Source: Antedon mediterranea (lineage: Eukaryota > Echinodermata > Crinoidea > Comatulida > Antedonidae). Taken from it: a stretch of DNA of 64,000 nt. The notes beneath the pieces are model-generated. The model made no database searches. It saw only the letters and a list, made by a program, of their open reading frames with translations, and was not told where the DNA came from. Positions within the stretch are counted from its first letter, which is position 1, and each line of letters opens with the position of its first letter. Made by a program: the position numbers and the translations under genes. This document shows, piece by piece, positions 47,101-58,500 of this stretch. The stretch covers positions 27,684,101-27,748,100 of the forward strand of contig NC_092677.1 in the NCBI RefSeq assembly GCF_964355755.1, in the 5' to 3' direction.

Positions 47101-50100
47101 AAAGGTTCAAGGGGTGATACACCGCAATCAACAAACTTTAATTTATTAACAACAGATAATGAATATTCATCAACTCGTCATTTCATAATGGTTGCCAACG
47201 CAACTTCACAGTTTCCCGCCATCGTAACCGACGATGAAACAACCGAAAACAGTTTTACTGTAAATTCGATATTTTATGAAGTGAATCAAGAAATCATCAG
47301 TAATAACTTGTTAGAAAGATTTTATTCAGCAGTTTCTTTTCTTCCTTCTAATTTAATTTCATATATCGGTAATAGAAATCCTCAGAGACTGACGTGTCTT
47401 ATGTTTGATGATGTGGAAGATCCAGCACAGTTTTTTTTAAAATACAAACCAGTATGGGTGAATATTGATCGAGGTCTCTTGGACTATTTCTTACGTTTGC
47501 GTGAGTTGTATAGATACCTTCTAAGCGTTTGTAACCACTTATTAGTCAATAATATTGATGCTCTAAGTTTACGAAGATCATCAATAAGTCAACTTGAAGA
47601 TATTTTGCAAAATCCTGTAGTCGTGTATGAACTTTTATCTAGTAAGATTTACTTCCGGGAGATGGGCCTGCTGGACGATAATCTCTTCGCGGTTTTAAAT
47701 GTTGCGACGTTATCGACAGAAATTGACGAAGCCGGTGAAGAGAAATGTAAACCTGTAATAGTGTACAACATTATTTATGTTATTGTTATTACACAGGACA
47801 TGGAGTTAATCGATTTTATTGATCCTTTACTAAATTTAAACTTTGCGATTAATTTTATCTATGATCTAATTGAAACTACAGAAGTTCTGCTACCGACTGC
47901 CGTCTTTCAAACTTTAACAAATGGTGTTCTGAACGGGACATATAGTGACACTGAGGTCACTGTTAAAAACTTTATTTCCGACCTCTACGACTTTCTTGCG
48001 CCTGGACGCACTCTATCCATTCCATTCATAGATAATTACGAAGAAGAGTTCTACCGCTCATTTGTTAATATTGTTATTGGTCGAAAGGCTACTCTTAATG
48101 GAAAGAAACTTGTGCCCTCTCCATTCGAGACAACTGAACCCGAGTATATTGATGGTAAATTTAGGCAGGGGTATGTTGAAACTTGTCATATTAATTGGGA
48201 TACAATTGTTCAGTTCTGGACATTTAATTCTCCGTATTATAAGGACGTTCCGGCTTTCAAAGGAGGGTGGGATAGTTGGGCAGATTGGGAAAGTTGTTCA
48301 GTAAAATGTGGAGGAGGATTACAAATACGAACACGCGAGTGCCTTGATGATATTAATGGTTGCTTTGGTGAATCTCTTCAGACAAGAGCGTGTAATCCAC
48401 TACGATGTGAGATTTACATCAACAAGCAGAGTAAGTTGGATCCACTGGAGCACAGTGTATTAACATACGAACATTTCTTTTGTAAAAAAAAAATACTCCT
48501 TGATTTCAATATATATTTCTTGGTATATTTTGAATTTAAGTTGCTCAATTTATAGGGAAAAAATCGAATTCCTAACCGTTTTTTTTTTGTCAAAATCATT
48601 ATTAGAGTTTAACATAATATGTGTCAGAATTGTATGTTTTTTCATAAGTATTATCTTAAGCGAACGCAAGTTATTAAAATCACTGATGTGGCTTGAAAAA
48701 AAAAAAGAAAAAAAAAGTTTAAATATTATTTTTCACAGTGTTTGTATTATTTCGCTTAATTAACTTGAAAACTATTACTTACTATTATTAAACTTGATAA
48801 TTAGGGATTTCTCTCTATTCTGTATTCTGACATTTTCTATGTTGCAACTAAATGGAAAATGTTTTTCTTTTATAAAGATTTTGGAACTCAATTGGTTTTC
48901 ATCAATTCGACTATGACGTCAGCAGAAGCTGTACAATATTGTGATGACGTAGGTAGTCATCTTCCAGATATTGATGATCTTGATTTAATGAAGGCTCTTT
49001 TAGATTACATGACTAATATGGAAGATACTTACATTGGTAAATTTGTAAACTTAACTAAAAACTGGCAATTGTACAATTTAAACAATTGCTTAATGTTCAA
49101 TTTCAATATTAGCCGATTTCTGTTTGTTGTACTGTATTCCTTGCCCGATTCCATGTATATGTATAATAGCAACACCAATGTAAATAGGAAAACATGACAT
49201 GATATAAACCATCAATATCTTTAACACTACAATATCATTGTCCACTGGTTAAATGATTTATGAACTTGACCTAAGTAAGAATTAATAACATAGTCCGAAA
49301 TTTATAAGTACGGTGTAACATTATAGTGCGTTTCATATTCTTTAGAGGCTGTTTATGTACTTGCATCTTCCGAGGACGACTTAATTGAATCGAGTGAATG
49401 TAAATTGTTATTGTAAGTTGTTAATGTAATTTCTTTATACGAATATTTTATCATTAAATAAAATTATTATTAATTTGTTTAATAAAGTTAGTGTGATCAA
49501 AATGGCTCGCAAAGTCCTGTCTAAACTATCAAACTAGTTTGAAGTGTGGTGTGCCCAAATATAGTAGTAATATGACACCATCGTGTTCATATATATTTGT
49601 TTTTGTCACATAAGTTTTGATATTGTAGACAGAGCTTTAATAATATCAATAATCTTTTTTTTTTTTTATAGTTTTGACGGAAAAATAACGTCGGGAGAAG
49701 ATTGTTCAGAACCTTTCAATCTATTTTGCCAGAGTGGTAATACATTTTGTTTTAGAGATTAAATTACTTTTTTTAATGAAAATTGTGAAACTAAACCGCT
49801 GATGAAAATCCTAAAATAGAATTGAGAATTGTAGTATGACTCATAATATTGAATTTCCAATCAGTAAAACAAAGAACCATGCAAGATACTACACAATTGT
49901 ATTTATTCTCTTCTTAGATTATGTAAATGTTTTAAAAGTTGAAGCTGGCTCTGGAGTAAACGTGTATGACATTTGGACCGGATCTGATACCATTAGTGAC
50001 GAAATAGGTACGACTGCTTCTAGCATATTCTCAACAGAAACTTTTAAAAGTCAGTTTGTTGAAGAATGGAACACAGATATATCAATCGAAGAGGTAAGAC

Positions 50101-53100
50101 ACACATCAATAATATAAGAGGGCATGGGCAATGGTCCAAATTAATTAATTTGGGAATTACAAAATCCTTTATTAAGTTAAAGGATTTTGGGAATTACAAG
50201 CTCCTTCCTTATGTTATTCTTTCCTTGAAGGAACTCCCACTTTCTATCAAATATTCACCAACTTTCGATTCTTTTAAAGTTAATGTTAAGGACACAGTGC
50301 TTATTTTTTCCTTCAGCTCTCCACTTCATCTTGTTTTTGCATCATGTTTGTTTTTATGTTCAGCTTATTTGTCTGCTAGAAGAAGGAATAAAATAAACAA
50401 ATAAAATAAAATTAAAAAACATGCAAATACTACCTTTCGTAGGTTAGAATAATGCTACTTGATGATGACTTAAAATCTGTTTGGAAGATGACGTTTAATG
50501 GAAGTCTAACCGATAAGATTGACTGGTTCTCAGAAGAAAATGTTCTCACATCGCAGTACAACGATTTAGAAGACTCTGGAAAAACATTTTTCAGTATCCA
50601 AGGGTGAGTTGATGATTTGGAAGTTTGATGGTTACATAAAACAGGAAATAAAAAATATAATGGTTATATTACATCTTTCTGTGGATGAAGAGGTCTAATT
50701 GACGGTGTTTTCCAATCTTCAGGAATTTTGCATCTGTCCCAATTCCCCAAATTCCTGTTTATAGAGAAGAATGGCATTCTGCGTGATACGCATGCGTTAA
50801 GAAATATTCTTATTATTCATAAATGTGACTATTTTACAGCAATAAAAGAGCTGAAAGACGCTTCTATATAAATGACAATTGCCAAGGATGTCACTTAGAC
50901 TCTGGATGGTTTATGGTTCTCGATAATCCAGGTCACTGCGCATGGGAAGAAAATTTCGCGAAGTCATCGCCACAATTTATGTATAGTGGCGGGAAAACAC
51001 AAGAGGTTTGGGCAGGTAAATCCTATCCTATTTATATATCAGATTCAACATTTTATTGATGATTGAGTGACTCTATGATTCATTAACACTTTTAACGTTT
51101 AAAACATAATTTTGGAAAATAGAAAGATGAAAGTAAACTTGTATTTTTTTAAATGGCATGTTCTATTTTTACATTTTTTTATTATAGAAAATGACAATTT
51201 TGCACGAATGTTTGTTATCTCGCTTAAATTCAGAAATGAAGGTAAGGTATTTACAGTATTGTTTTTTTTAAGTGCGAGTTTAGGTGACGCCATATAGGGG
51301 CATCGGGAAATGTGCATCGTCTTTAAAACACGCGCTTGAAATACCGTGACACTACCACTATACTAATGCATCACATACTTTTTTTTCTACATCAATATTT
51401 GTATTCTTTTTGGAAGCTGGTCGTCAGAGAGGCTATGTTGGTGCAGTAGCGGAGAGGTACAGAGCTGATTCGGTAACACCACCAACAGAGGGACAACAAT
51501 TAAACTTTGCCGAATACGACCGAGAACAAGCTTTACATGAAACTCAGTTCACCAATAAAGCAATGTCGGGTGAGATTCTACTACCGGATTTAACTGGGGG
51601 CTAAAAAAGCTTTTTCCCCCACCCTAAAATTAAACAGATAATGTATAAATTAATAATAAAATAATGACTATTTTTATTTTTCTTCAACCCGACCGATCGT
51701 TTTATCATTTATGAAATATTTAGCCCCCCTAATCAATAATTCTAGATCCCCCCAGATTACAGTTTTTGCAGTTCCAAACTGTAACTGTATGTTTATACGC
51801 AAAATTACAATTACAATCCACAATGGAATAGCCATCGCTTTTTATTGGGTCAATTCGCTTATGTTGCGCCTTACTTCCCTGTATTGCGTCCTAGTGAGAA
51901 CAGTGAAATTTACTTTATTCGATTCAATAGGAGTAACTGCAGAGTACACGTTGACGGCAGTTTATAGTTTAACACCCCAAAACAGTCGACGAAAACGACA
52001 GGCACAAGAAGATGATGACGATTATTATCGCCGTCATCGACGAAGTTTGGACGAGGCTGTTAAGAAACCTCAGGTATATTACCAACATAAAATTCCTCTA
52101 CAAATTACTAAATTTTTATTTAATAAAACTTTCAAATCTTTCCTTATTTCTAAATATTAATGCTTCCCCCTGGTGATGTGTGTTCGTGTATGTATGTGTG
52201 TGTTTGTGCATGTTCTGTATGTAGTGTCTGTTTGTGTTGTGATTCGTGTCCTGTAAGTTTGTTTGTTGTGTTATTTATTACTTCATTGTGTGGGCTTCCA
52301 CATCACAGGCTGTTGCACATGTTGCTGTTCTTTTTATATAAGGTTTATTTGATGTTATCAATATATAAAACCAATTTAAAAAAAAAAAGGAAAAAGGAAG
52401 TGAATATTAGTCTATAATTTATTGGCTATATATATATATGTATATTTATGAAATATATTATTTGAAACTCGTATTCTTTTTTAATACCTTATTTATTTGT
52501 TTTATTGTTATTGAGTGAAAGAAAGAAAATAAATGTTGACGTTGAATTGAATTCCACTTAACTGTTAATTGCAGATATTTCATATTTTGAATTATTTTAT
52601 TTTGTTTTGCAACGCAAATGAAGTATCCGCAATGCAAGGTTGACTCAATCGACGGATAACAAAACTCTTCTCTGACTGCTGAAAACGCTGCTATAGCCCA
52701 CTTTTGTTTAAAAAAAGTAGAATTATTCCTACACCGAAATACAGTAGAACTCATAAGGGGACCCAACAATTTGTCACAATAACGCTGTTCTCCGAACAAC
52801 GGTGTAGGCCTACCGAACCTAGAAAATTGAAAGTTACCAATTAATGATTTAACTACTTTTTTCAGCTTCGGAACATCAGATTCTCATTTCTTGGATGTCC
52901 TGAAGACTCAACATTCAACCCGATAGACAGGACCTGCTACTGCAATACAATAGGTCACGTGGTGCAACGAATCCCTTACAAATGTGCACCACCAACAAGG
53001 AAAATAAAAATTGATAAAGATAAAATAGAAATTATAATCGAAGGGGATCGTAGTAAACCAAATTCGTCAACTAAAAAACAATTATTTTTTTACCAAACAT

Positions 53101-53135
53101 TTATCTTTGTCTGTCTTGGTATAATTATACCGTAA
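41114..53135 (+). CDS. secreted/GPI-type mosaic protein: repeated YDIWT module, TSP1, C-type-lectin fold
   Basis: Twenty-four exons join in phase (about 1,667 aa): 41114-41303, 41806-42056, 42424-42659, 43494-43737, 43962-44157, 44254-44351, 44549-44728, 44980-45097, 45197-45286, 45511-45677, 45883-46043, 46317-46501, 46873-46929, 47024-48430, 48878-49036, 49346-49412, 49672-49736, 49918-50093, 50443-50603, 50840-51015, 51188-51241, 51417-51569, 51931-52073, 52866-53135. Features: signal peptide (1-~20); beta-rich region not recognised (~25-530); module 1 with Y-D-I-W-T (~536-725); RGD 754-756; TSP1 with W-x-x-W-x-x-C-S-V-x-C-G-G-G (~1136-1189); compact four-Cys C-type-lectin-like domain (~1195-1291); module 2 (~1292-1480); furin-type R-R-K-R (1550-1553) and R-R-H-R-R; hydrophobic end after N-S-S-T (1644-1647), fitting a GPI signal. 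Probably a cell-surface adhesion or matrix protein; its function is unknown. Confidence 0.8.
44758..44845. mobile_element. MITE family B, truncated copy
   Basis: TTA followed by AGGGTCTTTCACACCTGATC, CGGTCCGGCG and CGGCTACGCGCATATC, the left half of the 40351-40508 element in reverse orientation. The other inverted end is missing. It lies in the intron after the exon ending 44728. Confidence 0.75.
45511..46929 (+). repeat. YDIWT module, unit 1 (four exons)
   Basis: Exons of 167, 161, 185 and 57 nt encode about 190 residues. Landmarks: G-x-Y-D-I-W-T, V-x-E-W, an S-W-F-S segment, F-S-I-A-G, R-R-W-F-I-N-x-x-Y-x-x-C-x-x-D-x-G-W-F-A-V, C-x-W-E, and P-Q-F-L-Y-S. Splice phases match unit 2 at 49918-51241. 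No named domain family was recognised. Confidence 0.8.
49511..49638. mobile_element. MITE family C copy in the mosaic-protein gene
   Basis: AAAGTCCTGTCTAAACTATC at the left and GATATTGTAGACAGAGCTTT at the right are inverted. The interior has TGCCCAAATATAGTAGTAAT as in the other copies. Confidence 0.75.
49918..51241 (+). repeat. YDIWT module, unit 2 (four exons)
   Basis: Exons of 176, 161, 176 and 54 nt have the same phase order as unit 1. Landmarks: V-Y-D-I-W-T, V-E-E-W-N, D-W-F-S, F-S-I-Q-G, R-R-F-Y-I-N-x-x-C-x-x-C-x-x-D-S-G-W-F-M-V, C-A-W-E, P-Q-F-M-Y-S. It arose by duplication of a four-exon block within the gene. Confidence 0.8.
50120..50435 (+). mobile_element. probable 3' end of a non-LTR retrotransposon
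   Basis: In the intron after the exon ending 50093, a frame encodes L-P-L-S-I-K-Y-S-P-T-F-D-S-F-K-x-N. This resembles the common C-terminal end of LINE reverse transcriptases (L-P-x-x-I-R-x-S-x-x-x-x-x-F-K). An A-rich AATAAAATAAA tail follows. The match is short, so confidence is limited. Confidence 0.45.
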
Positions 53136-53401
53136 TACTACCTAAAATAAAGTCAGGTATCAATGATCTAGAATTATTTGTTAGTATGGTAGGCCTATCA
53201 TCATGTTGGTTTATGGATTAAGAATACATTTCTATTTATTATAAAATTTAAATCTTTGCAATGTTAATTATTACCCCACTAATTTTCCGTCAAAAGCAGA
53301 ACAAGCGCCGTGTGAAATAAGTCTTTCTTAAAAGTGTTACTAAAGGAATTTTCTCGTAATGTTATAAGATAGGAAATTACCAGACTTTATACCCGGAGCT
53401 A

Positions 53402-54530
53402 CCCTTTAAACAGAGCCATATAATTATAATATAATAATATATATGCAGATCAAATTGTGTCAAACTTGTCTCCATTAATGCATGTAACTGATAAACTGAT
53501 AAACTGATAAAATACTTTTATTGCAACTTTTGGGTTGAATTATACAAAAATATATACTTATACTTAAATGAAAAAATATATCAAATCCATCAACGATATA
53601 AATCAAATAACACAAAAACATCGAAGAACAGACAAACTGAAGTCAAGTCAGGGAACGAAGCGACTGTGCAGGGATATATATGTATGCTTACCACTTGTGA
53701 AAGAGACCAAAGTTTACAATAACATTTTTTGATCGTTCCGTTTTTATTTTTGGAATGCAAAATTCTTTAACTTGTCTTAAATTGTATCTAAATTTTGGCG
53801 CTTTTGGAAGAAGGTGAAGGTAGTCTATGGGAAGGGTTTTAAAGTTTCTGATAGTAATCCTTGCACAGTCTAGTTCGACGTTCACATAGCACAGGCACAT
53901 TACATTGAGCCATTGCTTTGTTGTAACTGAGCTCTGGGAACGTGATTCTAAGCGCCCTTCGTTGGATACTTTCCAGTTGGTCAGACTGCAATTTAGTTAA
54001 TAAACGGGGACGGCGTATTCTAGTACAGGTAAAGTATAGGAGCAACAAAATACTTTCAACTTTTTCTTATATTAAATTTTACGGTGAAATATCGACGTGC
54101 ACAGCGTACACAGAAGTACTTGTGTATATAGCAACACTATAACACTATAACACTATAACACTTTATTATTTTATTTAGTCATCAAAGCATGCATTATGAA
54201 TTGAAAATATTACATAATTGTTATTAATAGGACGTAGTTATGGGATGTTTTGTTCCAAAATCAATCAATCGAACGTTATAATGTACTAGCGCACGCGCGC
54301 GCAATATTCTTTGCCGCAAGTACTTCTGTACGCTGTGCACATCGATATTTCATCGTAAAATGTGCAATTACATTTTTTTTAATACAAGAAAAAATTGAAA
54401 GTATTTTGTTGCTCCTATACTTTACATGCATTAATGCAGACAAGTTTGACACATTTTGATCTGCATATCACGTGACTATAATCCAATGTCGTAACTCTTT
54501 ATATATATGGCTCTGCCTTTAATTAAAAAA
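53402..54530. mobile_element. foldback element interrupted by a LINE
   Basis: The outer arms are inverted: left 53402-53487 with CAGAGCCATATA, ATGCAGATCAAA and GTGTCAAACTTGTCT; right 54428-54530 with the reverse complements. The inner arms continue as 54029-54122 against 54316-54428 (GTAAAGTATAGGAGCAACAA and its inverse). With the LINE at 53488-54028 removed, the left arm becomes continuous, about 180 bp. Confidence 0.75.
53488..54028 (-). pseudogene. CR1-like LINE fragment (reverse transcriptase C-terminus)
   Basis: Read on the minus strand, 54048-53839 encodes Q-S-D-Q-L-E-S-I-Q-R-R-A-L-R-I, typical of the LINE reverse transcriptase end. After a frameshift, about 53860-53688 continues with a F-R-Y-N-L-R segment. 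The 3' end carries three 8-bp repeats (TTTATCAG), a CR1-type hallmark. GTAA flanks both sides (53484-53487 and 54029-54032) and is a plausible target duplication. It is 5'-truncated and not functional. Confidence 0.75.
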
Positions 54531-55241
54531 CAGCGCCCTCTATCATTAGCACCCTCAATCATTAGCGCCCTCTGTTAATTATTCATTATTATAACGGTCA
54601 TGTGAAGTAGGGTATGCAACCTAATCATTTTATAACAAATGCAACTAAAAGCAATAATTGAATGTTCATATTTGTTTGGTCCAATGTTTGGCACCGAAAT
54701 AAAAATGCTACTTAAAAATTTAATTTCAGAACGGTACAAAACTATCTTTACAAAACATTAATTCCATTGATTGTATATAGCAACACTATAACACTATAAC
54801 ACTATAACACTAATAGCGCCCTCTATCATATATTATTAACTTTTGCTGCTGCTGCTACTCTGCAAAACAACAAGTGTGAGTACGACGTGTGTGCCTGTCT
54901 ACTACTGTACTGCTAGTTAGTAAATGAAGGTAGGCCTATGTTATGTAATCATTATTATTGTAATAAGCAGATAAAGTACTTAAGTTGATCTACTACTAGA
55001 CCTAGAGAAGCATAGGAGTAGTCAAACAAATGAGTAGAGCCTTCTAAATCTAGGGTCCACACTAGTACTAAAACTAGACTAGCTGGGCCTAGGCCTAGCC
55101 CTAGTAGTAGTAGCTAGAAGAGAGACCTTGGCTAGGCCTAGTAGGCCTACTCTACTATTATAGTAGTACTCTAGCTAGCCAGCGTAGGCCTACCTGTCAC
55201 TCTTTAGCTAGAGGCCTTGGGCAAGCTAGATACTAGCCCTT

Positions 55242-55403
55242 GCTTGGTTCCCACTAGAATGTAACGCAAGGACGTAAACGCAACGCAAGCGTTTTAACCA
55301 ATGACAAGCGAAGTTATAGACAGTTAGCAATAACAAGCGTATAAACCATCATCGCTTGTGTTTGGTCAATTCACTTGCTCGCTCGCTAGTGGGAACCACG
55401 CTT
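55242..55403. mobile_element. MITE family A, good copy upstream of PNKP
   Basis: The ends GCTTGGTTCCCACTAG and CTAGTGGGAACCACGC are inverted. The interior has GTAAACGCAACGCAAGCGTT and CCAATGACAAGCG with the inverse CGCTTGTGTTTGG. It is about 94% alike to 60761-60942 by eye. Confidence 0.85.
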
Positions 55404-55519
55404 TATTTGGGGCCCGAGTTGTCCGACCTACGGTATCACAACAATTACAGAATAAAAAAAATGCCAAGAAGGATTGTAAAATAATGTATTTCAATATAAA
55501 TTAATTTTTTTACAGAACA

Positions 55520-58500
55520 ATGAGCCACATAGCTTTCTTTGAATGTGTCAATGGAAGTCATGAACGAATTCGGCTACCTCATCTCAAAGCTGTTATGATT
55601 GGTCGAGGTCCACATACAAAAATTAAGGACAAACGTTTATCAAGACAACAATGTAAGTAAGTATTGACCCAAGTTTTGATAAAAACAATACCATCATTCT
55701 CTGCATAAAAACAATACCATCATTCTCTTCATAAAAAATGCATATATGTAATTCTTATATAATAATAATAATTTATTTGGAAGCAACACTTTTGAAATAG
55801 TGGCACACTTCTTGAATGAAGGTGCGTCCAGAGTAAGTAAAATAAAAGTTAGAAGAAAAAAATAGGTCTATTTATGAAAAGGAAATTATGTACAAGATAT
55901 AAAAAATTAACAAAACATTAACAAAAGTATAATACTTGACAAGGAAACTTAAACCTAATTATGTGCAAGATATAAAAATAACAAAAGTAATACAGGATTT
56001 AAAAAGCAAAGAACTAATCATTCTAACTGAATAATGTTGTCTTTTATAGTTGAACTTACAGCCAATTGCAGCAACCAAACAGTTGAACTGAGACAGGTAA
56101 CTCTTTCAATGTACTTAAATTCAATGAAAAAAAAAATATTAAAAACTGCCCTTTAATAAATGTACTTTTTAATGTGTGAAATGAAATACAGTACCAACAA
56201 TTGTGATTATTCGTACAGTAACTCTGTACCATCCTACAAAATGCATTTATTCACGAGTAACTCTGTACCATTTCAGATAGGTGGAAATGCTTCGTGTGTG
56301 GAAGATAAAGAAGTTAAAGCAGGGAACACTGTCATTTTAAATGATAGTACTGAGATTCAATTACTACCTGACTTGTACTCATATCGTATTGTGTTTGAGA
56401 TATCCAGTAAAAAGACATCTACAGATGTTGAAACAGACTCATCTGCACACTCAACAAACAAGAGAAAGATCCAAGAAACGGAGGGAGAACCAAACTTGAA
56501 ACGAGTTTGCAAAAACAAACCAACAAAAAATGAGGATTCAGTTGAAAGTAATCCAGAATCTGTTAGTGACAAATTAAAATGGTTGCAGGACCAAGCAGCA
56601 AAAAGTAAAACTAATATAAATAAAGACTTGCCATCCTCAAATGATGGAAACAAATATGAAAATGAATCCATTACAACTGATGCCAACATTAAACCATGCC
56701 AAAAAGCCAAGTGGGAGGAGTTGAAGAAATTGATTGTCCACACAAGTAAAGGCGTATGTGCTAGTAGCAAGGTATGTCACCTGCTCTCTCATCTTAAATA
56801 ACTCATTTTGATTTTGGTATGTTTTTCTAATATGCTATTCCATGACACTATTAGACAATATATGAAAATAACAATTACTTAATTGAATTCTTTTTTTTCT
56901 CCAAAAAAATGTATAGATTGCTGGTTTTGATATTGATGGCACAATCATTACCACTAAGTCTGGCAAAGTCTTTCCACAAAACATTGATGATTGGCGGTAA
57001 GTCTTTTGGAGCTGTGTTCACCAATCCCACCAAGTATTTCAAGCGGATCCATCAACAACAAAAAACAAACAAAGATAATCATTGTATCACATAACTTGTC
57101 ATATAAATCAAATTAAATATTGTTTTTTTTTTTAAACTTAGAATCAACTTTCAAAATATTCAAAAAAAGATACAGTCACTTCATAAAGATGGTTTTAAGG
57201 TGAGATGCCTGCTAATCAAGTTATGAACCCTTTAATCCAGTAGCTTTACATACATTGTATGCTATCTACTGAATAATGTTAGTTTTAATCTCTTATGCCA
57301 ATATACTTACACGATTCACAAGTTAGTTGGCAAATTGATGTTATACTATGTAATGTAATATAAAATGTTACTCTTTTAAGATCATTTTCTGTCTTTTTAG
57401 ATTGTGTTTTTCACCAATCAGGTAAGTGATATAATTACCCAGTTACAAAGTCAGACATTTAATTTATATAGAGACTGGAAACAAACACTTAATGACATCC
57501 ATCAACTCTGAAAAAGGTTTTCAAAATTCTCATTCTGGTTGACATTCTTTTGAACTTTTTTGTTTTTCTTATGTGGGTTCATCCCACTTTTATTTCATCA
57601 TTTTTTTAAATATTTAAATACATTGTATCTAATAAATAAAATCAATAAATATATGTATTTTGAACTTTACTAGCTTGGAATTGGCAGAGGAAAACTTAAA
57701 GTAGAGGATGCTAAGAAGAAATTTGAAAAAGTTTTAGAAACTATTGGTATTCCCATTCAGGTGAGAGTTAAGGGCGACACTCACTTGTTTAAGAAGGGCA
57801 CTCACTTGTTTAAGAGGGACACTCACTTGTTTAAGAGGGGCACTCACTTGTTTAAGAGGGGCACTCACTTGTTTAAGAGGGGCACTCACTTGTTTTAAAA
57901 GGGGCACTCACTTGTTTAAGAGGGGCACTCACTTGTTTAAGAGGACACTCACTTGTTTAAGAGGGGCACTCACATGTTTAAGAGGGGCACTCATTTGTTT
58001 AAAAGGGGCACTCACTTGTTTAAGAGGGGCACTCACATGTTTAAGAGGACACTCACTTGTTTAACTCACTTCTTTAATATTTGATAGGGACACTCGTTTC
58101 TTTTTTCAGATTTTTATAGCAACAGGATATGGTATGTATCGTAAGCCTGCTATTGGTATGTGGGAGCATCTCGTACAGAAGGCCAATGATGGTGTTCCCA
58201 TCAATATTCAGGACAGTTTTTATGTTGGAGGTAATGGAAAAACTTTATTGATTATTATTAATTGGTCAGATGTTTTGCCATATTGTTATTTTTTTCTTCT
58301 TAATGTACTGGGTACAGGTAGTACATGTCAGAATAGGGGAAAGGATCTGACCAATTAATTTAACTTAATTATTCAATATAATTTTAACATCTTTTAATTG
58401 TTTTACTAATTAGATGCAGCTGGTCGTCCAGTTTCATGGTGTCCTGGTAAGAAAAAGGACTTTTCCAAGAGTGATCGCTTATTTGCTTTGAACATTGGTC

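Larger units (their letters stand above)
53136..55519. other. intergenic, mobile-element graveyard and PNKP 5' region
   Basis: AATAAA at 53146-53151, 11 bases after the mosaic gene stop, is its likely polyadenylation signal. The region then holds a foldback element (53402-54530) split by a CR1-like LINE, ATAACACT microsatellites (about 54131 and 54783), a CTAG/AGGCCTA-rich patch (55060-55200) and MITE family A (55242-55403). A possible non-coding first exon of PNKP ends at 54929 (AATGAAG|GTAGGC). Confidence 0.55.
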
